A stretch of DNA of 64,000 nucleotides from Streptomyces lincolnensis. Lineage in GTDB: Bacteria; Actinomycetota; Actinomycetes; Streptomycetales; Streptomycetaceae. The notes under the pieces are model-generated. The model was not told the DNA's origin, searched no databases, and saw only the letters and a list, made by a program, of their open reading frames with translations. Within the stretch, counting starts at the first letter, position 1. The number at the start of each line of letters is the position of its first letter. Both the position numbers and the translations under genes were made by a program. The DNA is taken from contig NZ_JAIHON010000005.1 in the NCBI RefSeq assembly GCF_021173675.1, positions 434,001 through 498,000 on the forward strand. Reading direction: 5' to 3'. Shown here piece by piece: positions 1-7,349 of the stretch.

Positions 1-1
1 G

Positions 2-1291
2 GGCACGATCCGCGCCGCGGTCACCGACCACCAGTGCACCACCGTGCCCGAGGTGAAGAAGTGCACCAAGGCCGGTACCACCTGCGGCAGTTGCGTCAAG
101 GTCCTCGGCCAGCTGGTCACCGCCGAGCTGGAGGCGTCCGGCGTCGAGGTCGACAAGGGCCTGTGCGGCTGCTTCTCGCAGACCCGCGAGGAGCTGTACG
201 AGATCGTCCTCGCCCTGCGCATCAACTCCTACCAGGACCTGCTGGACCGCTACGGCCGCGACGGCGCCAAGGGCGGCGACGGCTGCGAGATCTGCAAGCC
301 GGCGGTCGGCTCGATCATCGCCTCCCTCGCCCCGACGATCGGCGCGAGCAACTACGTCCTGGACGGCGAGCAGGCGGCCCTCCAGGACTCCAACGACCAC
401 TTCCTGGCCAACCTCCAGAAGAACGGCTCGTACTCGGTCGTCCCGCGCATCCCCGGTGGTGAGATCACCCCCGAGGGCCTGATCGTGATCGGCGAGATCG
501 CCCGCGACTTCGGCCTCTACACGAAGATCACCGGCGGCCAGCGGATCGACATGTTCGGCGCGCGGGTGGAACAACTCCCGCTGATCTGGACGAGGTTGGT
601 GGACGCCGGCTTCGAGTCGGGACACGCCTACGGAAAGTCCCTCCGTACGGTGAAGTCCTGCGTCGGCCAGACCTGGTGCCGCTACGGCGTCCAGGACTCC
701 GTCCGCATGGCGATCGACCTGGAGCTGCGGTACCGGGGGCTCAGGTCCCCCCACAAGCTCAAGTCCGCGGTGTCGGGCTGCGCCCGCGAGTGCGCCGAGG
801 CCCAGTCCAAGGACTTCGGCGTGATCGCCACCTCGGGCGGCTGGAACCTCTACGTCGGCGGCAACGGCGGCGCCACCCCGCGCCACGCGGACCTGCTCGC
901 CCAGGACCTGTCCGACGCCGAACTGATCAAGCTGATCGACCGGTTCCTGATGTTCTACATCCGCACCGCGGACCGCCTGGAGCGCACCTCGACCTGGCTG
1001 GAGCGGATCCCCGGCGGCCTGGACCACGTGCGCGACGTGGTCGTGGAGGACTCCCTCGGCATCTGCGAGGAGCTGGAGTCCCTGATGACGGCCCATGTCG
1101 CCCACTACGCCGACGAGTGGGCGACGACCATCAACGACCCCGAGAAGCTCGCCCGGTTCGTGTCCTTCGTGAACGCCCCCGACACCCCCGACCCGGTCGT
1201 CGGGTTCGTCCCCGAGCGCGACCAGATCAAGCCCGACCTGCCGCTGCTGACCATCGGCCACCGCCCCCTGGAAGGAAGCGCCCAGCGATGA
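2..1291 (+). CDS. nirB: Assimilatory nitrite reductase large subunit, C-terminal part (5' truncated by window edge)
   Basis: C-terminal 429 residues of the NAD(P)H-dependent siroheme nitrite reductase large subunit, which reduces nitrite to ammonium in the cytoplasm. The frame is open to the first base, so the FAD/NAD domains lie outside the window. Visible are two BFD-like [2Fe-2S] segments with Cys pairs (CTKAGTTCGSC, GCEICKP), then the ferredoxin-like half-domain and the nitrite/sulfite reductase core with the siroheme/[4Fe-4S] Cys set: C-x5-C in SCVGQTWC and C-x3-C in GCAREC. The C-terminus overlaps nirD through ATGA, so the two are translationally coupled. Family assignment is secure. 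The GTG at 44 is internal to this frame, not a start. Confidence 0.96.
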   Translation, partial: GTIRAAVTDHQCTTVPEVKKCTKAGTTCGSCVKVLGQLVTAELEASGVEVDKGLCGCFSQTREELYEIVLALRINSYQDLLDRYGRDGAKGGDGCEICKPAVGSIIASLAPTIGASNYVLDGEQAALQDSNDHFLANLQKNGSYSVVPRIPGGEITPEGLIVIGEIARDFGLYTKITGGQRIDMFGARVEQLPLIWTRLVDAGFESGHAYGKSLRTVKSCVGQTWCRYGVQDSVRMAIDLELRYRGLRSPHKLKSAVSGCARECAEAQSKDFGVIATSGGWNLYVGGNGGATPRHADLLAQDLSDAELIKLIDRFLMFYIRTADRLERTSTWLERIPGGLDHVRDVVVEDSLGICEELESLMTAHVAHYADEWATTINDPEKLARFVSFVNAPDTPDPVVGFVPERDQIKPDLPLLTIGHRPLEGSAQR

Positions 1292-1638
1292 CCCTGGCAC
1301 CCGAGACCACCGACCTCAAGATCCAACTCCAGCTGGAGGACGGCTGGTTCACGGTCTGCGAGCTGGACCGGCTGCTCCCCGGCCGGGGCGTGGCGGCACT
1401 GCTGCCCGACGGCCGCCAGGCCGCCCTGTTCCGCGACCGCCACGGCAAGCTGTACGCCGTCGACAACCGTGACCCCTTCGGCGGCGCGGCCGTCCTCTCC
1501 CGCGGCCTGACCGGCACCCACCAGGGCCGCCCGTTCGTCGCCTCGCCCCTGCTGAAGCAGCGGTTCGACCTGGAGACGGGGCAGTGCCTGGACGAGGAGT
1601 CGGTGCGGATCGCGACGTACGAGGTACGGGTGGCGTAA
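1288..1638 (+). CDS. nirD: Assimilatory nitrite reductase small subunit NirD
   Basis: A 116-residue Rieske-fold protein that completes the NADH-nitrite reductase with NirB. Its ATG lies inside the nirB stop (ATGA). The fold signature DNRDPFGGAAVLSRG and the C-terminal RFDLETGQCL are typical of NirD. The paired CxH ligands of true Rieske proteins are absent, as usual for NirD, so it should bind no cluster. No terminator-like hairpin is obvious before the next promoter, which begins about 10 nt after the stop. Confidence 0.93.
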   Translation: MTLAPETTDLKIQLQLEDGWFTVCELDRLLPGRGVAALLPDGRQAALFRDRHGKLYAVDNRDPFGGAAVLSRGLTGTHQGRPFVASPLLKQRFDLETGQCLDEESVRIATYEVRVA

Positions 1639-1647
1639 TCCGGTTTC

Positions 1648-1677
1648 TTGACCGTTCGTTCTGGATGGGCCTAGGCT
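1648..1677 (+). promoter_or_regulatory. Promoter of the TetR gene; transcript probably leaderless
   Basis: TTGACC (1648-1653) is followed after 18 nt by TAGGCT (1672-1677). The ATG at 1685 is only 7 nt past the -10 box, where transcription should start, and no ribosome binding site precedes it. This suggests a leaderless mRNA, common for Streptomyces regulators. Promoter call by inspection only. Confidence 0.6.
1651..1660. promoter_or_regulatory. Candidate TetR operator half-match in its own promoter
   Basis: ACCGTTCGTT overlaps the -35 box of the TetR gene. It resembles the perfect palindrome ACCGATCGGT found upstream of the next gene (2316-2325), matching 8 of 10 positions. It may be an autoregulatory site, weaker than the one in front of the dehydrogenase. 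Inference only. Confidence 0.4.
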
Positions 1678-1684
1678 GCGGTAC

Positions 1685-2269
1685 ATGGCCAGGACCAAGG
1701 AGTTCGATCCGGACGCCGCGCTCCAGTCAGCCCTTGAGCTGTTCTGGCGGCGCGGCTACGAGGCGACGTCGATGTCCGACCTCGTCGAGCACCTCGGCAT
1801 CGGGCGGGCCAGCATCTACGCCACCTTCGGCAACAAGCACGAGCTGTATCTGCGGGCGCTGGACCGCTACCAGGAGTCCTGCGACCCGCAGTTGCTGCGG
1901 GAGCTGTCGCAACCGGGCCCGGCGCTGCCCTCCGTCCGGTCGGTGATCCGCCGTTTCGCGGCGGAGTCGGCGGACGCGGGTCGGCGCCTGAACGGCTGTT
2001 TCGTGGTCAACACGGCCGCCGAACTCGCCCCGCACGACCCGGCCGCGGCCCGGCGGGTCGAGCACAGCTGGGACCACTTCGAGACCCTGCTGCACTCGGC
2101 GCTGACGCGCGCGCAGGCCCAGGGCGAACTGGGCGAGGACCGCGATCCGCGCGCCCTCGCCCGCATGCTGCTGGTCCTGATGCAGGGCATGCGGGTCGTC
2201 GGCAAGGCGTCGGCGGACCCGGCCCGGGTGCGGGACGCGGCGGAGCAGGCGCTGACCTTGCTCGACTGA
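1685..2269 (+). CDS. TetR/AcrR-family transcriptional regulator
   Basis: A 194-residue TetR-type repressor. The N-terminal helix-turn-helix (about residues 18-50) reads ALELFWRRGYEATSMSDL, then GRASIYATFGNKHELY, the standard TetR DNA-binding signature. The remainder is a helical ligand-binding domain. It sits just upstream of a short-chain dehydrogenase in the same orientation, and both have an ACCG-N2-CG-type motif in front, so the dehydrogenase is the obvious candidate target. The start at 1685 is supported by a promoter whose -10 box lies 7 nt upstream. A terminator-like hairpin follows the gene, so the dehydrogenase probably has its own promoter. Ligand unknown. Confidence 0.9.
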   Translation: MARTKEFDPDAALQSALELFWRRGYEATSMSDLVEHLGIGRASIYATFGNKHELYLRALDRYQESCDPQLLRELSQPGPALPSVRSVIRRFAAESADAGRRLNGCFVVNTAAELAPHDPAAARRVEHSWDHFETLLHSALTRAQAQGELGEDRDPRALARMLLVLMQGMRVVGKASADPARVRDAAEQALTLLD

Positions 2270-2273
2270 ACCG

Positions 2274-2297
2274 GCCCCTGCCCCGGCAGGGGCTTTT
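2274..2297 (+). terminator. Rho-independent terminator after the TetR gene
   Basis: An 8-bp GC-rich stem (2274-2281 with 2286-2293, arms GCCCCTGC/GCAGGGGC) with a 4-nt loop is followed directly by TTTT. It separates the TetR gene from the dehydrogenase and lies just before that gene's operator. Confidence 0.7.
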
Positions 2298-2315
2298 CCC
2301 CTGCCCTCATATTGA

Positions 2316-2325
2316 ACCGATCGGT
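2316..2325. promoter_or_regulatory. Palindromic operator candidate upstream of the dehydrogenase
   Basis: ACCGATCGGT is a perfect 10-bp palindrome within TTGAACCGATCGGTCAA (2312-2328), 15 nt before the dehydrogenase start. Its position and its similarity to the motif in the TetR promoter make it a likely binding site of the adjacent TetR protein. Confidence 0.5.
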
Positions 2326-2340
2326 CAAATAAGGGAGACC

Positions 2341-3129
2341 ATGATCATGCCCGACACCACACGCACCACCCGCTTCACCGGCCGTACCGCCCTCGTCACC
2401 GGCGCGGGGTCCGGCCTCGGGCGGGGCATCGCGCTCGCGTTCGCCGCCGAGGGCGCGAACGTCGTCGTCGCCGGACGCCGACGCGAACCCCTCGACGCGA
2501 CCAAGGCCCTCGTCGAGCAGGCGGGCGGCAAGGCACTGGCCGTCACCGCCGACGTGACCAGCGCCGACGACCTGCGGGCGCTCGTCCAGGCCGCTGTGGA
2601 CCACTTCGGCTCACTGGACATCGCGGTCAACAACGCGGGCGTCCTGGAGGGCGCCGGCCTGCCTCTCGCGGACGTGGACGAGGACGCCTGGCGCCGGATG
2701 CTCGACATCAACGTCACGGGCGTCCTGCTCGCCCTCCAGGCCGAGGTCCGCCAGATGCGCACCCAGCCCGGCGGCGGCGCGATCGTCAACATCGCCTCGC
2801 GGATCGGCGTCCACGGACGCATCCCCGGCACCACCGCCTACGGCGCCACCAAGGCGGCCGTCTCGATCCTCACCCGCGGCGCGGCCCTGGACCACATCGC
2901 GGACGGGGTGCGCGTCAACGCCGTCAGCCCGGGCGCCAGCGCGACGAGCATGTCCCTCCAGCCGGGCGAGACGGAGGCCGGGCGCGCCGAGCGGATGAGG
3001 ACCGCGGTGCCCCTCGGCCGCGTCTCCACCGTCGAGGAGGTGGCGGCCGCGGTGCTGTACCTGTCCTCGGACGAGGCGGCCTCGGTGGTGGGGACGGACC
3101 TGGTGGTGGACGGCGGTTCCACGGCCTGA
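2341..3129 (+). CDS. Short-chain dehydrogenase/reductase (classical SDR)
   Basis: A 262-residue classical SDR. The NAD(P)-binding motif TGAGSGLG is at residues 20-27, NNAG at 97-100, catalytic Ser153 in NIASRIG, and Tyr167/Lys171 in YGATK. The C-terminal VGTDLVVDGGS is typical of FabG-like members. The cofactor-proximal AGRRRE suggests NADP. Substrate cannot be read from sequence. It is probably controlled by the TetR protein encoded upstream. Two in-frame ATGs exist. GGGAG at 2333-2337 is only 3 nt from the ATG at 2341 but 9 nt from the ATG at 2347, so 2347 (260 residues) may be the true start. Confidence 0.9.
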   Translation: MIMPDTTRTTRFTGRTALVTGAGSGLGRGIALAFAAEGANVVVAGRRREPLDATKALVEQAGGKALAVTADVTSADDLRALVQAAVDHFGSLDIAVNNAGVLEGAGLPLADVDEDAWRRMLDINVTGVLLALQAEVRQMRTQPGGGAIVNIASRIGVHGRIPGTTAYGATKAAVSILTRGAALDHIADGVRVNAVSPGASATSMSLQPGETEAGRAERMRTAVPLGRVSTVEEVAAAVLYLSSDEAASVVGTDLVVDGGSTA

Positions 3130-3165
3130 GAAAACCACTGGAGGCGGGATCCCCGACGTGCTTGC

Positions 3166-3825
3166 ATGACGGCCATGGTGTCCACCGACCGTCTTCTCGC
3201 CTTCGCCGCGATGTCGTTCCTGCTGATCGTGGTCCCCGGACCCAGCGTGCTGTTCGTGATCGGGCGGGCGCTCGCCCAGGGCAGGCGCGCCGCGCTGACC
3301 ACGGTGGCGGGGAACACGGCCGGCGCCTATGTGCTGGTCCTGGCCGTCGCGTTCGGGGTCGGCTCGATCGTGGAGCGCTCGGTCCTGGTGTTCACCGCGC
3401 TCAAGCTCGCCGGTGCCGCCTATCTCGTGTACCTGGGCGTCAGGGCGTGGCGGGGACGCGGGTCGCTGCGGGAGGCCTTCGCCGAGGACGTGTCGGGGGC
3501 CGGGTCGGGGCCCGGCGGGCTGCGCACCTTCTGGGAGGGGTTCGCGGTCGGGGTGACCAACCCCAAGACGATCGTGTTCTTCGCCGCCGTGCTGCCGCAG
3601 TTCGTGGACCGCGCCCAAGGGCATGTGGCCGCGCAGATGCTGCTGCTCGGGCTGGTGTTCAACGTCATCGCGCTGGCGTCCGACGCCGTGTGGGGCCTGG
3701 TCGCGGCGACCGCGCGGGGCTGGTTCGCGCGCTCGCCGCGACGCCTGTCCCTGGTGGGCGGGGTCGGCGGGCTCACCATGATCGGGCTGGGTGTGACGGT
3801 GGCCGCGACCGGCCGCAAGGACTGA
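3166..3825 (+). CDS. LysE/RhtB-family amino acid exporter
   Basis: A 219-residue inner-membrane protein with about six hydrophobic segments. The N-terminal VVPGPSVLFVIGRALAQGRR and the central GVTNPKTIVFFAAVLPQFVD are hallmark LysE/RhtB motifs. Such proteins export amino acids or homoserine lactone-like compounds; the substrate here is unknown. The start is uncertain: GGAGG at 3140-3144 is too far from the ATG at 3166, and another ATG lies at 3175. It converges with the reductase at 3848, leaving a 22-nt gap without a clear terminator. Confidence 0.88.
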   Translation: MTAMVSTDRLLAFAAMSFLLIVVPGPSVLFVIGRALAQGRRAALTTVAGNTAGAYVLVLAVAFGVGSIVERSVLVFTALKLAGAAYLVYLGVRAWRGRGSLREAFAEDVSGAGSGPGGLRTFWEGFAVGVTNPKTIVFFAAVLPQFVDRAQGHVAAQMLLLGLVFNVIALASDAVWGLVAATARGWFARSPRRLSLVGGVGGLTMIGLGVTVAATGRKD

Positions 3826-3847
3826 CAGATCCTGGGGGCCTTCTGGG

Positions 3848-4774
3848 CTACACCTTCAAGGCCTGGTACGTCACTCCCGTCAGTCGCTCCGACGCCTCCC
3901 ACAGCAGCTCCCCCGCCCGGTCGTCGCGCGTCCACGGCGCCCGCCAGGAGGGTTTCGGCGCTCCACGCCACCCTCCGAAGGCCGGCCCGATGAACGCGTC
4001 GGGGCGTACGTCGGGTGCCGTCGCCGCGTAGAGCGTGGGCAGCGCGCCCGCGTCCGCGGACTGCGCGAAGAAGCGGTTGCCGATCCGCATGAACCGCTCG
4101 CTGCCCTTGCGGCCGGACATCCGGGGGCCCGCGGTCTGGAGGTTGGTCGCCGCGTACCCCGGGTGGGCCGCCGCCGCGATCACGTCCGAGTCGTGTGCCG
4201 CCAGCCGGCGCGCCAGCTCGTGGGTGAAGAGCAGGTTGGCGGTCTTGGACCGGGCGTAGGCCGTCCAACGGCGGTACCGGCGCTCGCTGTTGAGGTCGTC
4301 GATGTCGATGTTCGCCAGTACGTGGGTCGTACTGGAGACGGTCACCACCCGGGCTCCCCCGGTGGCCAGCAGCGGGGACAGCAGCAGTCCGGTGAGCGCG
4401 AAGTGCCCCAGGTGGTTGACGCCGAACTGCGTCTCGAACCCGTCCGCCGTCGTCCCGTACGGCAGCGCCATCACGCCCGCGTTGTTGACGAGCAGGTCGA
4501 GACGGTCGTACGAGAATGCCTGCGCGAACTGCCGGACGGAGACCAGGTCCCCGAGGTCCAGGCGGGTGAACTCCACCTCCGCGCCCGGGACTTCGGCGGC
4601 CAGCCGGTCACCGGCCGCGTTGCCCCGCGCCTCGCTGCGGCAGGCGAGCACCACCCGGGCGCCGCCGCGCGCCAGCTCCCGCGCGGCGGCGTACCCGATG
4701 CCGCTGTTGGCCCCGGTGACCACGGCGACGCGGCCGCTCTGGTCGGGGATGTCCTTCTCGCTCCAGCCGGACAT
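3848..4774 (-). CDS. Short-chain dehydrogenase, retinol-dehydrogenase-like (extended tail)
   Basis: A 308-residue oxidoreductase of the SDR family. TGANSGIG at residues 20-27 binds NAD(P), NNAGVM begins at 97, VSST supplies the catalytic Ser near 147-148, and Tyr173/Lys177 form YARSK. The length and the HFALTGLLLSPL stretch match the WW-oxidoreductase/RDH group common in Streptomyces. Substrate is unknown. It reads on the minus strand after the SulP gene (40-nt gap) and could be transcribed with it, though no functional link is evident. Confidence 0.9.
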   Translation of the reverse strand: MSGWSEKDIPDQSGRVAVVTGANSGIGYAAARELARGGARVVLACRSEARGNAAGDRLAAEVPGAEVEFTRLDLGDLVSVRQFAQAFSYDRLDLLVNNAGVMALPYGTTADGFETQFGVNHLGHFALTGLLLSPLLATGGARVVTVSSTTHVLANIDIDDLNSERRYRRWTAYARSKTANLLFTHELARRLAAHDSDVIAAAAHPGYAATNLQTAGPRMSGRKGSERFMRIGNRFFAQSADAGALPTLYAATAPDVRPDAFIGPAFGGWRGAPKPSWRAPWTRDDRAGELLWEASERLTGVTYQALKV

Positions 4775-4813
4775 GGCCGGCCTCCCTCCGCCGAAGGGTG
4801 CGGTTCAGAGGGT

Positions 4814-6571
4814 TCAGCGTACGAGCGGCGGGCGCTGGGCGTAATCGTCCGGGAGGGGCCGGGTGTCCAGGTAGAACCATTCGGCGGTGGGGCCGGGGGC
4901 ACCGGTGTCCAGGGCGGGGTCCCGCGTCTCCGGCTCGGGGAGGTCCGGCACGGTCGTCGCCGTCCTCGCCGGTCCCGGCATCAGCAGCTCCACCCGCAGC
5001 CCCATCCCCCGCTGCTGGGCGGTGAACTCCTCGACCTGGTTGCGGCAGGCGTGGTCCAGGTGGGTCACGCCGGTCAGGTCGAGGCGGATACGGGGCTTGC
5101 CTGCGGCGGCCGCGGCCTCCAGGGCCTCGATGACCTTGGGCAGCCGCAGGAAGGTGGCGTTGCCGGCCATGACGACCTTGGCGGTGTCCTCCTCGACGTG
5201 CTGGCGGACCACGGTCTGGGACATCCGCAGCGCGGCCAGCACGATCCCGGCGGCGAGCCCGATCAGTACGCCTTCGAGCAGCGCGGTCGCCACGATGACC
5301 AGCGTGGTCGTCGTCATCACCACGAACTCGCCCCGGTCCTGGCGCCACATCTTGGGGAACTCCTCGGGCGCGAACAGCTTCCAGCCGCTGTGCACCAGGA
5401 CACCGGCGAGCACCGAGATCGGGATCAGCGCGAGCACCTGCGGCAGCAGCAGCGCGAACGCCAGCAGCCACAGGCCGTGCAGGGTCCGCGAGAGCCGGGT
5501 CTTCGCACCGGCCTGGACGTTCGCCGAACTCCGGGCCACCACGGCCGTGATGGGCAGCGAGCCGAGGATGCCGGCCACCGTGTTGCCGGCGCCCTGGGCG
5601 ATCAGCTCAGTGTTGTAGCGGGTGCGCGGTCCGCTGTGCATACGGTCCACCGCGGCCGCCGTGAACAGGCTCTCCGCGGACGCGATCACCGTGAAGGTGA
5701 GGATCGAGGTGATGATCGCGGCGTCCGCGAGCCCCGCGAACTGCTCCCCGCCCGGCACCTGTACGGCCGCCAGCAGATCGCCGACCTGGAGCGTCTTCAC
5801 GTCCGCGCCGGGCAGTGCGGCGACCCCGATGCCGATGGCCACGGCGACGAGGGCCGCCGGGACCTTCTTGACCGGACCCGGCACCTTCTTCCACAGGAAG
5901 CTCAGCACGACGGTGACGACACCGAGCAGTGTGGCGATCATCGCCTGCCGGTCGGTGAGGATGTCGGCGAGCAGCCCGGGGACCCCGGCCATGTTCTCGA
6001 TCGGGGTGCCGGGCGCCTTGCCGTCGGCCATCGGGTACAGCTGGCTGAACATCAGCGGGAGCCCGATGCCGGCCAGCATGCCCTGGACCACGGCGAGCGA
6101 GATCGCCTGGAACATCCGGCCCAGCCGTACGACACCGAGGACGATCTGAAGGATCCCCGAGCCCAGGACGATCACGCCCAGCATCGCCACGCCGTGTTCG
6201 GCGACGGTCTCCGCGACGAGCGCGGCGAGTCCGGCGGCGGGGCCGCTGACCTGGAGCGTGCTCCCCCGCACCGCGCCCACCACCAGCCCGCCGATCACCC
6301 CGGAGATGATCCCCAGCTCGGCCGGCACCCCCGAGGCGACGGCGACGCCGATGCACAGCGGGAGGGCGACGAGGAAGACGACGAGGGAGGCGGTGATCTC
6401 GGTGCCGAGGTCGGACTTGGGGGGCTTGGGGCCACCGGCGGTTGTGACGGTCCCGGCGATTTTGATGGTCCCGGCGGTTTTGACGCCGCCGGCGGACTTG
6501 ACGGTCCCGGCGGCCTTGACGCTCCCGACGATCTTGGAGGCCCTCGCCCCCCGCGCGTGCGCCCCGCTCAT
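4814..6571 (-). CDS. SulP-family anion transporter with STAS domain (probable bicarbonate/sulfate transporter)
   Basis: A 585-residue SLC26/SulP permease. Membrane segments run from about residue 57 (ITASLVVFLVALPLCIG) to about 435. A cytoplasmic STAS domain follows (about 455-545; IRLDLTGVTHLDHACRNQVEEF). The start overlaps the end of the carbonic anhydrase gene by ATGA, and this coupling suggests bicarbonate as substrate, although SulP members also carry sulfate and other anions. The N-terminal 48 residues are unusual: they contain six imperfect K-x-A-G-T-V hexapeptides encoded by 18-bp repeats. Function of that tail is unknown. Confidence 0.9.
   Translation of the reverse strand: MSGAHARGARASKIVGSVKAAGTVKSAGGVKTAGTIKIAGTVTTAGGPKPPKSDLGTEITASLVVFLVALPLCIGVAVASGVPAELGIISGVIGGLVVGAVRGSTLQVSGPAAGLAALVAETVAEHGVAMLGVIVLGSGILQIVLGVVRLGRMFQAISLAVVQGMLAGIGLPLMFSQLYPMADGKAPGTPIENMAGVPGLLADILTDRQAMIATLLGVVTVVLSFLWKKVPGPVKKVPAALVAVAIGIGVAALPGADVKTLQVGDLLAAVQVPGGEQFAGLADAAIITSILTFTVIASAESLFTAAAVDRMHSGPRTRYNTELIAQGAGNTVAGILGSLPITAVVARSSANVQAGAKTRLSRTLHGLWLLAFALLLPQVLALIPISVLAGVLVHSGWKLFAPEEFPKMWRQDRGEFVVMTTTTLVIVATALLEGVLIGLAAGIVLAALRMSQTVVRQHVEEDTAKVVMAGNATFLRLPKVIEALEAAAAAGKPRIRLDLTGVTHLDHACRNQVEEFTAQQRGMGLRVELLMPGPARTATTVPDLPEPETRDPALDTGAPGPTAEWFYLDTRPLPDDYAQRPPLVR
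6428..6535 (-). repeat. Six 18-bp tandem repeats encoding a hexapeptide tail of the SulP protein
   Basis: Residues 13-48 of the SulP protein read as six imperfect hexamers: KIVGSV, KAAGTV, KSAGGV, KTAGTI, KIAGTV, TTAGGP. The 18-bp period is also visible in the DNA. The region is basic and alanine/glycine-rich and precedes the first membrane span. Confidence 0.85.
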
Positions 6572-7173
6572 GCGGCGTGCACCCGGAAGCCGCCGTCGTC
6601 GTCCAGCTCGTACACCCGCCCGGTGTCGACCTCGTAGTACCAGCCGTGCAGTCGCAGCCGCCCGTCCCGCACCCGCTGCCGCACACTCGGGTAACTGCGC
6701 ACCGCGGCAAGCTGGTTGACGACGTTGTGCTGGGCCACGTCGGCCAGGGACGGGTCGTCGTCCGCGCCGGTGAGGACGGGGGTGAGCTCGGGGCGGGCGA
6801 TGCCCAGCCAGGCGTCCACACCCGGCAGCGCGGTGAGGTCGTCACCGGACTTCAGCGCGCCCATCGCTCCGCAGTGTGAGTGACCGCACACGACGACGTC
6901 CTGAACCCCGAGCACCTCCAGTGCGTATTCGAGGGTGGCCGCTTCACCCGAGGCCCCATGCCGCCCGTAAGGCGGCACGATATTGCCCGCGTTCCGCAGC
7001 TCGAATATCTCTCCGGGCCGCGCTCCGGTAATGAGCGCCGGTATCACCCGTGAGTCCGAGCAGGTAATGAACAGGGCCTCCGGGTATTGCCCCTCTGCCA
7101 GTTTCCGGAATTCTCCGAGATCGTCCTCGACCCGCTGTGTGAACGCACGGGCACGGTCCAGCAATGCCTTCAA
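6568..7173 (-). CDS. Beta-class carbonic anhydrase
   Basis: A 201-residue zinc enzyme interconverting CO2 and bicarbonate. Zinc ligands are Cys38, His98 and Cys101 (TCSDSR and CGHSHCGAM), and the Asp40/Arg42 dyad is intact. The family-typical RNAGNIVPP is present. It is encoded immediately upstream of, and overlapping, the SulP transporter, so the pair probably handles bicarbonate uptake or CO2 recycling together. The next gene is divergent and 176 nt away. Confidence 0.95.
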   Translation of the reverse strand: MKALLDRARAFTQRVEDDLGEFRKLAEGQYPEALFITCSDSRVIPALITGARPGEIFELRNAGNIVPPYGRHGASGEAATLEYALEVLGVQDVVVCGHSHCGAMGALKSGDDLTALPGVDAWLGIARPELTPVLTGADDDPSLADVAQHNVVNQLAAVRSYPSVRQRVRDGRLRLHGWYYEVDTGRVYELDDDGGFRVHAA

Positions 7174-7349
7174 CGGTGGCTCCTCGGTGGGGAGTTCGGC
7201 CAGGTCACCTCACCGTAGAGGGGTCCGGGCCAGAGGAAGGTTAAGTGAAAGCCAGAGCCCGGACAGGAATTGAACATTCTTTGCCCCATTACCCGGACGC
7301 GGGATCATCTTGTAACGTGTCGAGTCCAATTCACGGAGAGACAGGACGT

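Noticed and set aside
34..462. Open frame antiparallel in phase to nirB (142 codons)
   Set aside because: Arg/Pro/Gly-rich shadow of nirB in another frame, as expected in high-GC DNA; no ribosome site or family motif.
4163..6637. 824-codon plus-strand open frame across the SulP and dehydrogenase genes
   Set aside because: Composition is His/Arg/Asp/Gly-rich antisense shadow; the minus-strand genes carry all recognisable motifs.
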